Positions 15,739 through 25,500 of a stretch of DNA of 46,707 bases are shown here, piece by piece (position 1 is the stretch's first letter; the number at the start of each line of letters is the position of its first letter). The DNA is from Flavobacteriales bacterium (GTDB lineage Bacteria > Bacteroidota > Bacteroidia > UBA10329), in contig JAIOYP010000030.1 in NCBI GenBank assembly GCA_021741155.1, forward strand, positions 1-46,707. The letters run 5' to 3'. The notes under the pieces are model-generated. The model did no database searches. It saw only the letters and a list, made by a program, of their open reading frames with translations, and had not been told where the DNA came from. Both the position numbers and the translations under genes were made by a program.

Positions 15739-17997
15739 TTATTTATCTATTTGTACTATAATGCTCGTCTTGCCAGACGTTTCATCATGAGTAGCCTCGG
15801 CTTTACCTCCCAACGCTCTCATTATTCGATCTACCACGTAAAGTCCAATTCCAGATCCAACAACGCCTTCAAAGTTTCTCGCATCATCACCTTGAGTGTT
15901 GAGTTCGAAAATGTTTCTAAGCTCATTCTTTTTGATTCTACAACCCCAATTAGAAACCGTTAAAACGAACTTACTTGACGTATTGACTGCCGTTAGTGCT
16001 ATCACTGGCTCAATTCCATACTTTTCTCTTCTACTAACATACCAATCTCTTTCTCTATCAGCCTTTGGAAATGAATACTTTATAGCATTATCTATTAGAC
16101 ATTGAACCACATGCCCGAGGAGGGTCTTATCACTATATAAGCCAGCTTCAGTAGATTCTGACGATTCAATATATGCAATACTCAAATCCTTTTCTTTTCT
16201 AGCTCTAAGCTGATAAGGCCTAATTTTCTCAACAATAAACTGCGAAATGTTAAATCGATTAGCACGAACCGAAATTTGGCCTTTGGCCGACAAATCCGAG
16301 AAAAACTGATTAGTTTTCAGCATATCTAGAAAGTCATCATAAGTAAACTCCATTTCTTCGAGCCTTAATCTCACTTTCTCCTTATCGGTTATTAATCCTT
16401 GACTAATGTTGACTATGTGTTGATTCAATGAGGAAATCGGTGCCCCTAATTGATGAAAAAGTATTCTTGTACCATCAATCAACGCTTCTTCTTTACCTCG
16501 TTTTTTCTCTTTTAGATTTTCCTGTAAATGAGCAAACTCCAATCCAATTCTCTGAACGACAATGTATATGAGCTCAATATCTCTTAAATCGAATGGATGC
16601 GTTGATTTATTCAATAACGTTATCATACTACCTTTCAATTCCTTGATAGGCATGAGCAGAACTTCTTTAATGTCAAAGGATTCGAAAAGGCTTTGTGAAT
16701 ATTTAGCTAGCTCTTGCAGTTGTTGTTCAATTTCAGAAATGGATGATTGAGGCACAAATGATGTTTTTGTCACTTCAATAATTTGGTCACCCCCATCGAG
16801 AACATAATAACGTAGTCTAGGTTTCAAATTTGGAGAAAGCTTAATTTTAGCACCGATTACCGGTCCAATTTCTTTCGGTGCATCAGTATCACTATCATCA
16901 AACAACTTAACTAATGGCGCGGCAAGTCCAAGCTTATCTGCAAAAGGGTCATTTCTTGAATTGACGATTTCAACATATTCTTTGACTGAAATGGAATGAC
17001 CAGTTATTTTGATTTTCCCACTACTGGCCTGTGTTCTTACTATACACCCGAAGCAATTAACAACACTAGTTAGTTCGTCAGCTAACTTGTTATAGTCGGC
17101 AAACTCCTGATTGAGTTGTCGCTTAAATGAAATTCTTCTGAATCCCGTTAACAATTCGTGATTACTAAGTCTATCACCTATAAGACTTGCAATGTTTGTT
17201 ATTTCATATTTTGACTCCAATAATTCAGCTAAATGATTCTCTTGATTACTATTGTCGCTTTTGAAAATCTCCGGAAAAATCTGCTTACGGAAAGTGATTC
17301 TAAGGATTCCTATTATCCTCTTTGAATCGGAGACCAAAGGTATTCCAACGTATACTCCTCCTTCAGCAAGACTAATACGTAATTTCTGAGTCAAATTTTT
17401 TCTACATTCACTTGTTAACTCTGATGAGTCTCGGAGACTTTTCACACAAATGCTTGTAGCATCGTGAATAACACCAATGTCAAAATTTTCTTTCTTGAAC
17501 AACCTATTATGTAATAGGAAGTAATACTTCCCCGACAATGAATTGGAAGTTCCTACTGGATGATGCTCAGCGTCAAAACAAGATTTATATCTCCAGTATT
17601 GATTCTTCCATTTTGCAACGGTTGTGGTGGAAACAATATCATGAAACTCTTTTTGCGAAATGTTGTTATCGAAAAAATGTGACGTCTGATAATCTGCATA
17701 ATTTGGAGTAATTGGCTTATTTTCGATGGTCTTGACGTATTCCCACACATCAATATGTGACATAATCTGGGGCAAATGCTCAAGATTACAATTAGTGAAA
17801 TCCACATTTGCTTTATCAGGCCTCGGGTTAATATATCTTCCAGTACACTCAAGGTTGTTTGTTGGGCCACGATATAAGAGAATGGACACGGAATCTGCCA
17901 TTATTTCGTTGGCTATTTTCCTACAGACCATATCATGGCGCAATTTAATCTGTACACCATGCTGATATATTTGATTTATTGTTGATTCCAGATTCAT
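15739..17997 (-). CDS. Cytosolic sensor histidine kinase with GAF-like domains
   Basis: Histidine kinase of 752 residues with no membrane helix or signal peptide. The first 500 residues look like two GAF-type sensor regions (VYVGIPLVSDSKRIIGILRI near 230, and EVLLMPIKELKGSMITLLNK near 445). A phospho-acceptor region follows with His515 in LFHQLGAPISSLNQ. The ATPase domain has the N box with Asn637 (DNAIKYS) and the G box GSGIGLYVVDRIMRALGG. The long N-terminus is not one I recognise. It is first in a three-gene operon, with a TAGGTTTG box 4 bp before its ATG. The signal is probably intracellular. Confidence 0.82.
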   Translation of the reverse strand: MNLESTINQIYQHGVQIKLRHDMVCRKIANEIMADSVSILLYRGPTNNLECTGRYINPRPDKANVDFTNCNLEHLPQIMSHIDVWEYVKTIENKPITPNYADYQTSHFFDNNISQKEFHDIVSTTTVAKWKNQYWRYKSCFDAEHHPVGTSNSLSGKYYFLLHNRLFKKENFDIGVIHDATSICVKSLRDSSELTSECRKNLTQKLRISLAEGGVYVGIPLVSDSKRIIGILRITFRKQIFPEIFKSDNSNQENHLAELLESKYEITNIASLIGDRLSNHELLTGFRRISFKRQLNQEFADYNKLADELTSVVNCFGCIVRTQASSGKIKITGHSISVKEYVEIVNSRNDPFADKLGLAAPLVKLFDDSDTDAPKEIGPVIGAKIKLSPNLKPRLRYYVLDGGDQIIEVTKTSFVPQSSISEIEQQLQELAKYSQSLFESFDIKEVLLMPIKELKGSMITLLNKSTHPFDLRDIELIYIVVQRIGLEFAHLQENLKEKKRGKEEALIDGTRILFHQLGAPISSLNQHIVNISQGLITDKEKVRLRLEEMEFTYDDFLDMLKTNQFFSDLSAKGQISVRANRFNISQFIVEKIRPYQLRARKEKDLSIAYIESSESTEAGLYSDKTLLGHVVQCLIDNAIKYSFPKADRERDWYVSRREKYGIEPVIALTAVNTSSKFVLTVSNWGCRIKKNELRNIFELNTQGDDARNFEGVVGSGIGLYVVDRIMRALGGKAEATHDETSGKTSIIVQIDK

Positions 17998-18001
17998 ATA
18001 A

Positions 18002-18009
18002 CAAACCTA
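18002..18009 (-). promoter_or_regulatory. Candidate -7 box for the kinase operon
   Basis: TAGGTTTG on the minus strand fits TAnnTTTG and is only 4 nt from the ATG at 17997, so the transcript would be leaderless. A run of eleven T (plus strand, about 18031-18042) lies further upstream. No -33 element at the right distance. Confidence 0.4.
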
Positions 18010-18162
18010 GAATATAATATGAGGGATTATGATTTTTTTTTTGCAATTCATTTAAACCTCATTCTTGAAGTCTGGTCTGGTATTGATAAGTGTAACCACC
18101 CGCGTTAGGGATTGCAGCGGCATCCTTTTCCGTTCAATGTTCAAAGTGGCTCGACCTGAAAC

Positions 18163-18283
18163 AGATTGCTTCGTCCTTCGTCCTCCCATATGACGTGCGT
18201 GATGAGTACCGTGCTAAGTTGTTGGAGATTGCCGCGCTCCCTTCGATAAACTCAGGGCAGGCTGTTCCTCACTCGCAATGACG
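18163..18283. repeat. Two degenerate arms of the GTCATTGCGAG palindromic repeat family
   Basis: The 295-bp gap between the kinase operon and the ACP gene holds no gene. 18163-18195 begins AGATTGCTTCG and ends ATGACG. 18226-18283 begins AGATTGCCGCG and ends CTCGCAATGACG, interrupted by CCCTTCGATAAACTCAGGGC. Both are in the orientation of the right arm of the complete element at 24086-24166. Confidence 0.6.
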
Positions 18284-18297
18284 CGGGCGATTAGGTT

Positions 18298-18540
18298 CTA
18301 ACCGACCTTACTCGCAATAAAATTGTAGAAATCATCAAACGTAGAAATCGCTTGAAAATCCTCAGAAGTGGCTTTAAAACCGAAATTCTCATCAATAAGA
18401 ACCACCAAATCCACGTAATCGAGACTATCGAGGTCGAGGGTCTCGTGCATATTAGCATCGGCTACAATATCGGCCGCATCGGCTTCAAATTCCTCAATGA
18501 GGAACTCATTTACCGTATCAATTATCTGCTGCTTATCCAT
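18298..18540 (-). CDS. Acyl carrier protein of the pigment cluster
   Basis: 80-residue ACP that carries growing acyl chains on phosphopantetheine. The attachment site is Ser39 in LDLDSLDYVDLV. The protein is strongly acidic and four-helical, as usual. The DSLDYVD sequence and the context next to a dedicated ketosynthase separate it from the housekeeping AcpP (DSLDTVE). It is the last gene of the lyase-FabG-ketosynthase-ACP operon and begins 2 bp after the ketosynthase stop. Confidence 0.93.
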   Translation of the reverse strand: MDKQQIIDTVNEFLIEEFEADAADIVADANMHETLDLDSLDYVDLVVLIDENFGFKATSEDFQAISTFDDFYNFIASKVG

Positions 18541-18542
18541 TT

Positions 18543-19766
18543 TCAGGGCGCGAACTTACGAATTATCAGGGTTGAATTGGTGCCTCCAAAACCAAAGGAA
18601 TTGGAGAGAATGGTGTTCAATTGTTTGTCAACGGCCTTAGTGGCGATGTTGAGTTTGGCGCTGTACTCGTCTGGCTCGTTAAAGTTGATGTTTGGAGCTA
18701 CAAAACCGTGCTCCATCATCAATAACGAATAAACCATTTCGCTTGCTCCTGCCATCCAACATTCGTGGCCTGTCATGCTTTTGGTTGAACTCACCAACGG
18801 TCTGCCTTCGCCAAAAACCTTGTCGATGGCCTGTGCTTCAAAACCATCGCCAACAGGCGTAGATGTGGCGTGGGCGTTGATGTAATCGACTTCTTCGGGC
18901 TTCACATTTCCCATTTCCATGGCCATTTTCAGGGCGCGTTCTTGTCCATCTACATTCGGATTGGAGATGTGTTCTCCGTTGGAACTGAAACCGTAACCGA
19001 CCACTTCGGCCAAGATGTTGGCACCACGTGCTTGAGCACTTTCGAGGCTTTCGAGAATGACGGTTGCTGCGCCACCACTTGGCACTAATCCATCACGGTT
19101 TTTGTCGAATGGTTTGGATGCTTTGCTTGGTTCGTCTTCTTGCACAGAGAATGTTCCGATGCCATCGAAGCTTCCAAAAGCATACGGATTGATTTCTTGC
19201 GCACCACCACAAATGATTTGCTTTTGCAATCCCATTTTGATGAGCAAATAGCCCATTCCAATAGAATGCGAACCGCTGGCACATGCCGCACTCACGGTGA
19301 AATTCACGCCTTTCAGCTTGAATATCGTGCTCAAATTCATGGTCACAGTGCAATTCATACTTTGGAAAATATTTCCAGAACCAATAAGCGTTGTGTCTTT
19401 CTTCTCGCGAAGCAAGTCAACACCTTCAATCACCGCACCTGCTGTACTGTCGTTTCCAAATAGAATACCGACTTCGTTCTGGTCGATGAATTCCTGTGTC
19501 ATTCCAGCATGCTCCAACGCTTGCTTGGTAGAAGCGAAGGCATACAACGCCTCTTCGGGCATGTTTTTGCGCTCCTTTCTACCCAATTCGTTCTTCAAAT
19601 CGGGCATGGGAACATTCCCAATCAAAGCCGAACGGTAACCCATTTCCTTACGAATTGGGTCGAATACAATTCCAGATTTCCCTTCACGAAGGGAAGCAAC
19701 TACTTCCTCTGCATTTGTGCCTAAGCACGAATGAATTCCTAATCCTGTTATGACTACTCTGTTCAT
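18543..19766 (-). CDS. Beta-ketoacyl-ACP synthase (FabF type), aryl-polyene/flexirubin
   Basis: Elongating condensing enzyme, 407 residues, with the complete catalytic triad: Cys162 (VSAACASGS), His299 (NAHATSTPVGD) and His334 (KSMTGHECW). Numbering almost equals E. coli FabF. A C-terminal NSFGFGGTNSTL loop is present. Divergence from housekeeping FabF and its own ACP directly downstream point to polyene synthesis, as in flexirubin and aryl-polyene clusters. It lies 130 bp after fabG, with a GCCACAGA repeat filling that gap. Which step it performs (first or later elongations) cannot be told. Confidence 0.9.
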   Translation of the reverse strand: MNRVVITGLGIHSCLGTNAEEVVASLREGKSGIVFDPIRKEMGYRSALIGNVPMPDLKNELGRKERKNMPEEALYAFASTKQALEHAGMTQEFIDQNEVGILFGNDSTAGAVIEGVDLLREKKDTTLIGSGNIFQSMNCTVTMNLSTIFKLKGVNFTVSAACASGSHSIGMGYLLIKMGLQKQIICGGAQEINPYAFGSFDGIGTFSVQEDEPSKASKPFDKNRDGLVPSGGAATVILESLESAQARGANILAEVVGYGFSSNGEHISNPNVDGQERALKMAMEMGNVKPEEVDYINAHATSTPVGDGFEAQAIDKVFGEGRPLVSSTKSMTGHECWMAGASEMVYSLLMMEHGFVAPNINFNEPDEYSAKLNIATKAVDKQLNTILSNSFGFGGTNSTLIIRKFAP

Positions 19767-19790
19767 GCCTGAGTAGATGAAAAAGTAAAC

Positions 19791-19895
19791 ATGTTTTTAG
19801 CCACAGATTCATTGATGAACACAGATTTTTCACTGATAAAATTTATCCGTGACATCTGAGAAAATCTGTGCATCTGTGGCTCTTTCATGTAAAAA
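19791..19895. repeat. GCCACAGA palindromic repeat, copy 1
   Basis: Imperfect palindrome of about 105 bp. AGCCACAGATTCA (from 19799) is mirrored by TGCATCTGTGGCT (to 19881), with outer ends ATGTTTTTAG and ATGTAAAA. It fills the gap between fabG and the ketosynthase gene and would form a long hairpin in the operon mRNA. Confidence 0.75.
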
Positions 19896-20636
19896 TCAAC
19901 AAAAAAGTCCTCCGTTAATATTGATAACATTCCCAGTAATGTAGCCCGCATCGTCCGAAACCAAGAACGAAACAGCCGCAGCCACTTCTTCTGGTTTGCC
20001 AAAACGCTTCATCGGTATCATCCTCGACATCTCTGCCTGATCTAAATCGGCTGTCATATCTGTTTCAATGAATCCTGGAGCAACGGCATTTACAGTCACG
20101 TTTCGCTTCGCAATTTCTTTTGCCAATGCTTTGGTGGCTCCGATAACGCCTGCTTTTGCAGCCGAGTAATTCACTTGTCCCGCCTGACCCATCATTCCCG
20201 AAACGGAAACCACGTTCACAATTCGTCCATACCGCTTGCGAACCATCTTGTCCACCAACTTGCGAGTGATGTTGTAAAATCCACCTAAAGAGACACCGAG
20301 AACGCCATCCCAATCTTCCTCCTTCATGGCCATAAACAGTCCGTCTTTGGTGATGCCTGCGTTGTTTACAATAACCGAAATCTGCTCAGCTGGATTAGCT
20401 TCCATCCAAGTAGAAAGCGCCTTATCCGTTCCTTCTCTATCGGCCACATTGAAACCAATGGTTTCGCCTGTTCCGCCAATTGCTGCAATCAATTTCACGG
20501 TCTCATCCGCAGCAGATGCGTTAAATGAATAGTTCACCAAAATGTGTAATCCGTGGTCTTTGGCCAAGCGTACCGAAATGGCACGACCCAAACCGCGCGA
20601 ACCACCTGTTACCAATGCTATTTTTCTATCAGACAT
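19896..20636 (-). CDS. fabG: 3-oxoacyl-ACP reductase (FabG-like SDR)
   Basis: NADPH-dependent SDR that reduces the keto group after each condensation; 246 residues from ATG 20636. The cofactor loop is TGGSRGLGRA (10-19), NNAG is at 91-94, and the catalytic residues are Ser144, Tyr157 and Lys161 (NYSAAKAG). The C-terminus GYITGNVININGG is typical FabG. The frame is open to 20714, but the family start is the MSDRKIALVTGG chosen here. That ATG lies in an ACATGTTTTTAG-like repeat end. It is the second gene of the pigment operon. It could in principle be the housekeeping FabG, but context says otherwise. Confidence 0.9.
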   Translation of the reverse strand: MSDRKIALVTGGSRGLGRAISVRLAKDHGLHILVNYSFNASAADETVKLIAAIGGTGETIGFNVADREGTDKALSTWMEANPAEQISVIVNNAGITKDGLFMAMKEEDWDGVLGVSLGGFYNITRKLVDKMVRKRYGRIVNVVSVSGMMGQAGQVNYSAAKAGVIGATKALAKEIAKRNVTVNAVAPGFIETDMTADLDQAEMSRMIPMKRFGKPEEVAAAVSFLVSDDAGYITGNVININGGLFC

Positions 20637-20775
20637 GTTTTTAGTTACGAGTTGCGAGTTGCAAGTTGCGAGACCGTTTATTGCACAGAGAAAAACTGAG
20701 ATTTGGAGATGCACAGAGAAGAATTACTCTGTGAAACATCTGTGAAGATCTGTGTTTCTGTGGCATTAACATGTC
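20637..20775. repeat. GCCACAGA palindromic repeat, copy 2 (diverged), with GTTGCGA tandem
   Basis: The outer end ATGTTTTTAG at the fabG start and the mirrored TTTCTGTGGCATTAACATGT at the other end define a diverged copy. The interior has several CACAGAG/CTCTGTG pairs. At 20651-20672 GTTGCGA is repeated three times with one variant. It separates fabG from the lyase gene. Confidence 0.6.
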
Positions 20776-20820
20776 AATTTTATCTCTTTATAAAACAGCA
20801 AATCCCCCGTCTCGTTCCTC

Positions 20821-20857
20821 GACACCCCCTTTGCAAAGGGGGAACTGCATTCTGCCA
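20821..20857. repeat. Dispersed hairpin repeat (CCCCCTTT/AAAGGGGG), copy 1
   Basis: CCCCCTTT (20825-20832) and AAAGGGGG (20835-20842) form a perfect 8-bp stem with a 2-nt loop. The flanks GACAC and TTCTGCCA are shared with the copy at 27537-27574. No coding function. Confidence 0.65.
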
Positions 20858-20867
20858 GTTTCATCAC

Positions 20868-20933
20868 TTAATCAACTCTATCTCTTTATCAACTTTATAA
20901 ACTTTATAAACTCTATCTCCCTATCAACTTTCA
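20868..20933. repeat. AT-rich direct repeats at the 3' end of the lyase gene
   Basis: ACTCTATCTC-TTATCAACTTT-like units recur about 36 bp apart, with AACTTTATA twice in tandem between them. The last unit runs into the lyase stop codon (20931-20933). Probably slippage-prone spacer; no further role is visible. Confidence 0.45.
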
Positions 20934-22514
20934 AAAAATCTCAATCTGAGGATTATTCTCATGTAGATATTCCGTCAATTCGGCCAATTGATGCGAACGT
21001 GGTTTGTCGTCATCAAACGTTGCCAAATGCTTACGAACCGTGTCGTAAAACTTCTGACCAGCAACCGACATCTTCGATTTGCAACCCAAGCTATCAACGC
21101 CTTGGGCAATGGCAACGGCTTCAATCGCCATTACCTGAAACGAGTTATCAATTACCTTTTTGGTCATCAATGCAGCATTCGTTCCCATGCTCACGATGTC
21201 TTGATTATCGTTGTTGTTAGGAATAGAATGCACGTACATCGGGAACGAAAGCGTTTGGTTCTCAGCCGTTGTTGATGTGGCTGTGAACTGCATGCCTTGC
21301 ACTCCGAAATTATATCCGAGTTTTCCCAAATTCATGAACGGGGGGAAAATATCATTCAGCTTTTCGTTCATCAGATAATTCAGCTGTCGTTCGCACAACA
21401 TGCTCAACTTCGTGATGGCAATCTTCATCTTGTCCATCTCCAACGCCACGTAATCGCCATGGAAATTTCCACCATGATACACGTGCTTGTTTTCGAGGTC
21501 AACAACTGGATTGTCGTTGGTAGAATTCACTTCATCCAGCAGTATTTCTTCCGCATTCTGAACGGTTTCTAAGATTGGGCCGATAATCTGTGGAATGCAA
21601 CGGAACGAATAATATTCCTGCACCTTTTCCTTGATCGGCTTGCCGTTTCCTACCTTCTCAATATCCTTGAAAAGTCGGTCTTCGCGCTTGCGAACCAACT
21701 TGCTTGTCTCCAAACATCTGCGCATCGCAGCAGCAACTTTTTGCTGACCTTGATGCTTCTTGGCTCGGTTCAGAAACTCCGAATAACTATCATCATACGA
21801 ACGCACAATCTCGTTGATGACCGCTCCGATTAGCGTAGCCCAACGAAGCAATCGCGTGGCATAAATCACGTTCAGCAATCCAATACCACTCATGCACGAA
21901 GTTCCGTTCATCAAGCCCAAACCATCGCGAAGCTGAAGCTTTACTGGCTCTATTTTCAACTCCTTGAGAATGTCTTTAACTGGTCGCTTTTCGCCTTTGT
22001 AGCGCGCTTCTCCTTCGCCAATCAATCCCAACGCCAAGTGCGCCAACTGAACGAGGTCGCCACTGGCACCCACACTTCCGTGTTCTGGGATGTATGGGTA
22101 AATTCCATTGTCTAGAAACAACACAAGTTGATCCACAATTCCCATGCTGATACCTGAACCGCCTAACGCTAGCGTGTTCAATCGGTTCAACATAACGGCA
22201 CGCACATACTGGTCTGGAAGTCCAGCTCCCAAACCAGAAGCATGACTTCTTACAAGGTTATACTGAAGCTGCTCAAGCTCCTCGTTTTCAATACGATACT
22301 GCGCCATTGGCCCAAAACCTGTATTGATTCCGTAAATGATTTTATCCTTAGAGAACTCTGTCAGAAACTGAAAGCTTTCTTCAACAACAGCTCGCTGTTG
22401 GGCCGAAAGCCGCACTTTTTCTTCCTGAACAACAATGCGGAAAAAACTGTCGAGTGTAATTGTTGGTCCTATAGCTTGAGAGTTTTGGGTGAGTCCCTTT
22501 TTGAGGGGCTGCAA
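20931..22514 (-). CDS. Aromatic amino acid ammonia-lyase (HAL/TAL family)
   Basis: MIO-dependent lyase of 527 residues that releases ammonia from His or Tyr. The MIO cofactor forms from Ala150-Ser151-Gly152 (GSVGASGDLVQLAH). INTGFGPMA, NLVRSHASGLG and TSTTAENQTLSFP, typical of the family, are present. In flexirubin clusters this enzyme is a tyrosine ammonia-lyase that makes the 4-coumarate starter, so Tyr is the likelier substrate here. The SH pair in the selectivity loop does not exclude His. It is the first gene of the minus-strand operon. The start is odd: only a TTG at 22514 is available, with a stop codon five codons upstream. Confidence 0.9.
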   Translation of the reverse strand: MQPLKKGLTQNSQAIGPTITLDSFFRIVVQEEKVRLSAQQRAVVEESFQFLTEFSKDKIIYGINTGFGPMAQYRIENEELEQLQYNLVRSHASGLGAGLPDQYVRAVMLNRLNTLALGGSGISMGIVDQLVLFLDNGIYPYIPEHGSVGASGDLVQLAHLALGLIGEGEARYKGEKRPVKDILKELKIEPVKLQLRDGLGLMNGTSCMSGIGLLNVIYATRLLRWATLIGAVINEIVRSYDDSYSEFLNRAKKHQGQQKVAAAMRRCLETSKLVRKREDRLFKDIEKVGNGKPIKEKVQEYYSFRCIPQIIGPILETVQNAEEILLDEVNSTNDNPVVDLENKHVYHGGNFHGDYVALEMDKMKIAITKLSMLCERQLNYLMNEKLNDIFPPFMNLGKLGYNFGVQGMQFTATSTTAENQTLSFPMYVHSIPNNNDNQDIVSMGTNAALMTKKVIDNSFQVMAIEAVAIAQGVDSLGCKSKMSVAGQKFYDTVRKHLATFDDDKPRSHQLAELTEYLHENNPQIEIF

Positions 22515-22566
22515 ATTTAACGTTTAATCAATTTTGTTTCCTATCATTATCGCCCATTCTTTTTCA

Positions 22567-25500
22567 ATGGGTCGTATACTTCAATCGGTTTATCTTAATA
22601 CTTTAAAATTCAAATGGTTATGGCTATTTGGGTTTGCCGTGATTTTCGTCATGATGGGTTGGAAAGCGAGCCAACTCAACATCGAAGAAGACATTACCAA
22701 GACGTTTCCGCGTACAGAGGAGTTTAAAAAGTACGACAATTTGTACCGCAATTCTTCAATTTCGGGCAATATCATTGTAGCCATTGGTCCGCTTTCAAAA
22801 TCTTCAAGTGAAGAGTTGGTTTCCATCGGAGAAACGCTTTTGGAACAATTCAACGATTTGGATACTGGGTTGCTCAAAGCCATTCAGTTTAATTCGAATG
22901 CCGCAAAGCTGGAAGAATCCTACGGTAATTACCTACGTTATCTGCCGTATTTTCTGACCAAGACCGAGATTGACACACTCTTCAATGATTTGGCGAGCGA
23001 TGGCATTGAGACACGCCTCTCATCTACCTTAAATAGGCTGCGCAGCTACGAAAGCATGGGAACAAAGAAGTTCCTGATGAAAGATCCGCTGCAATTAGGT
23101 GCGCCCATTCTTGGCAGGTTGAGCAAATTGCAAGAAGGCAACGCGTTCAAAATTGTAGACGGTTACACCTTTACTGCTGATGGAGAATACTTGCTGATGG
23201 TTGTAAAACCGTCTCACCCGCCTTCAGAAACAGTGGAAAACACACGGTTAGTCGAAAGTCTTAAGTCGAAAGTTGAAAGTGTCTCCGCTAACCTGACCGA
23301 GACAGAAATCCTTCTTTTTGGTGGGCCAGTAATTGCGGTTGGGAATGCATCACGCATTAAGAAGGATACCAGCTTGGTTTCTTGGCTGGCAGGCGGTCTG
23401 ATTCTGTTGTTGCTGATTGGTTATTTCCGAAAGATTACCATTCCAATCCTGTTTTTCATTCCAGCTGTTTTCGGACTAACATTCGCCTTAGCAGTCATCT
23501 CGCTAACACAAGGATCTATCTCCGCCATTTCAGTTGCGGTTGGCACTATCGTACTTGGAATTGCCATCGACTACAGCTTCCATTTCTTCAATCATTACCG
23601 CGAAACAGGCTCGATCGGAGAAACGCTGAAGGAGATCAGTTCTCCGATGTTGTTGGGATGCGCCACCACGGTTGCGGCTTTTTTCAGCCTCAATTTTCTG
23701 CATTCTGATGTCTTGGCCGACTTCGGAACTTTTGCTGGCTTAAGCTTGATTGGAACTGCTTTTTTCGCGTTGCTTGCATTGCCGCATATAGCCAGTTGGG
23801 CCAAGTTCAAGCCGATGGCGGAACCCAAGCCGTCTCAACCTCTGAAATTCAAGTGGAAAGCGCTGCTGTTTTTCAGTCTCATTGCTGCCACCATTTTCCT
23901 TTGGAACCATGCTGGAAATGTTGAATTTGAAGACGACCTGAACAAGATTAACTACTTCCCGCAGCATTTGCAGCACGCCCAAGATGTGATTGTGGGAGAT
24001 GGCGACAGAGAAAGCCTATTCGTGCTTTCGGCTGATAGTTCATTGGCAAAGGCGGTTGAAAAGAGCGCGTTATTGCGCGGTCTCCCGTCATTGCGAGGAA
24101 CGAAGCAATCTCTTGATGCAGAAGGAAATGACAGATTGCCACACTCGTCCCTCGCTCGCAATGACGGACAGGACACCTCCATTCATTCAACAGTACTTAC
24201 CGATGTCGTTCAAACGCCTGCACAAATTGCCGAAAGCGTTACCGCTTGGAACGCTTACATGGCTGAATTGGACGAGGAAATTGAACTTAATCTTTCCGTA
24301 AAAGGTGCCGAACTCGGTTTCCAGCCGCAATTCTTCAATGTTTATCAGGATATGTTCAGGCACTTTGAACCTGCTAATGAGCAATTCTATCAGGATTTTC
24401 TGCTGAACGACCCGATTTATAGTGAGTTCGTTTTCTTAGGCGATGATGGCTACAACGTGGTTTCTACAGTCAATTTACCGAAGGCCAACCGAGAAGAATT
24501 TACTTCAACAGTCAATCAAATTCAAGGTTTAGAAAGCGTTGCCAGAAGTTCGTTGGCGCATGATTTGGTTAACACCGTAAGCGATGATTTGAACTTCATT
24601 CTCATCCTATCATCACTGTTGGTTTTTGTAGTTCTACTACTTACCTACGGACGACTGGAATTGGCCATTGTCACCTTCCTCCCAATGGCCGTGAGTTGGG
24701 TTTGGATTTTGGGCATTTGCGGCCTTTTCGACATCAAATTCAATATGATTAATGTGGTTGTCACCACCTTCGTTTTCGGTTTGGGCGATGATTACTCCAT
24801 CTTCATTTCTGATGGAATTTTGAGCCGATACAAGTACGGAATTGATAAAGTAAAATCATTCAGAAGTTCCATCATTCTTTCTGCCATCACTACCATTATT
24901 GGAACGGGCGTGCTCATTTTCGCGAAGCATCCTGCACTCTATTCCATCGCTGTTCTATCTGTTACAGGAATGGTTTGCGTGCTCATCGCATCCCTCACGC
25001 TGCAACCGCTTTTATACGATATTCTGATTGAGAGCCGCAGAAAACGTGGCTTCTCTCCTCTTGAATTGCGTGATTTTCTCCGTGCGGCCTTGGCATTCGG
25101 TTGGTTCCTCATTGGTTGCATTGTTTTATCAACAATCCTTATTGTTCTCATTCCGCTGCCGCTTTCAAAAAAGCGAAAACAGCGCATCATGATGTCGCTG
25201 ATTAGCGTTCTCATCAAAACGGATGTGGACATCATGACGCACGCCAAACAGCGTTGGATTGATAAGGACAAGCTCGATAAACCTGCCATTCTCATTGCGA
25301 ACCACGCTTCGTTTGTTGATTTAATGCTGATGATCGGCAGCAGCAATAAACTGCTGTTAGTGACGAACGATTGGGTTTGGAACTCACCGTTGTTTGGGTT
25401 CTTTATTCGATATGTGGAATACATCCATGCTAAGGATGAAACGTCATGGGATTTGGTGAAAATCCAGCAGAAAGTGGATGAGGGTTATTCCATTCTGATT

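Noticed and set aside
14306-17997. Detocs-type defence system
   Set aside because: In Detocs the effector carries a receiver domain and the kinase has TPR sensing; here the third gene has no receiver and the kinase has GAF-like regions. Kept only as a distant analogy.
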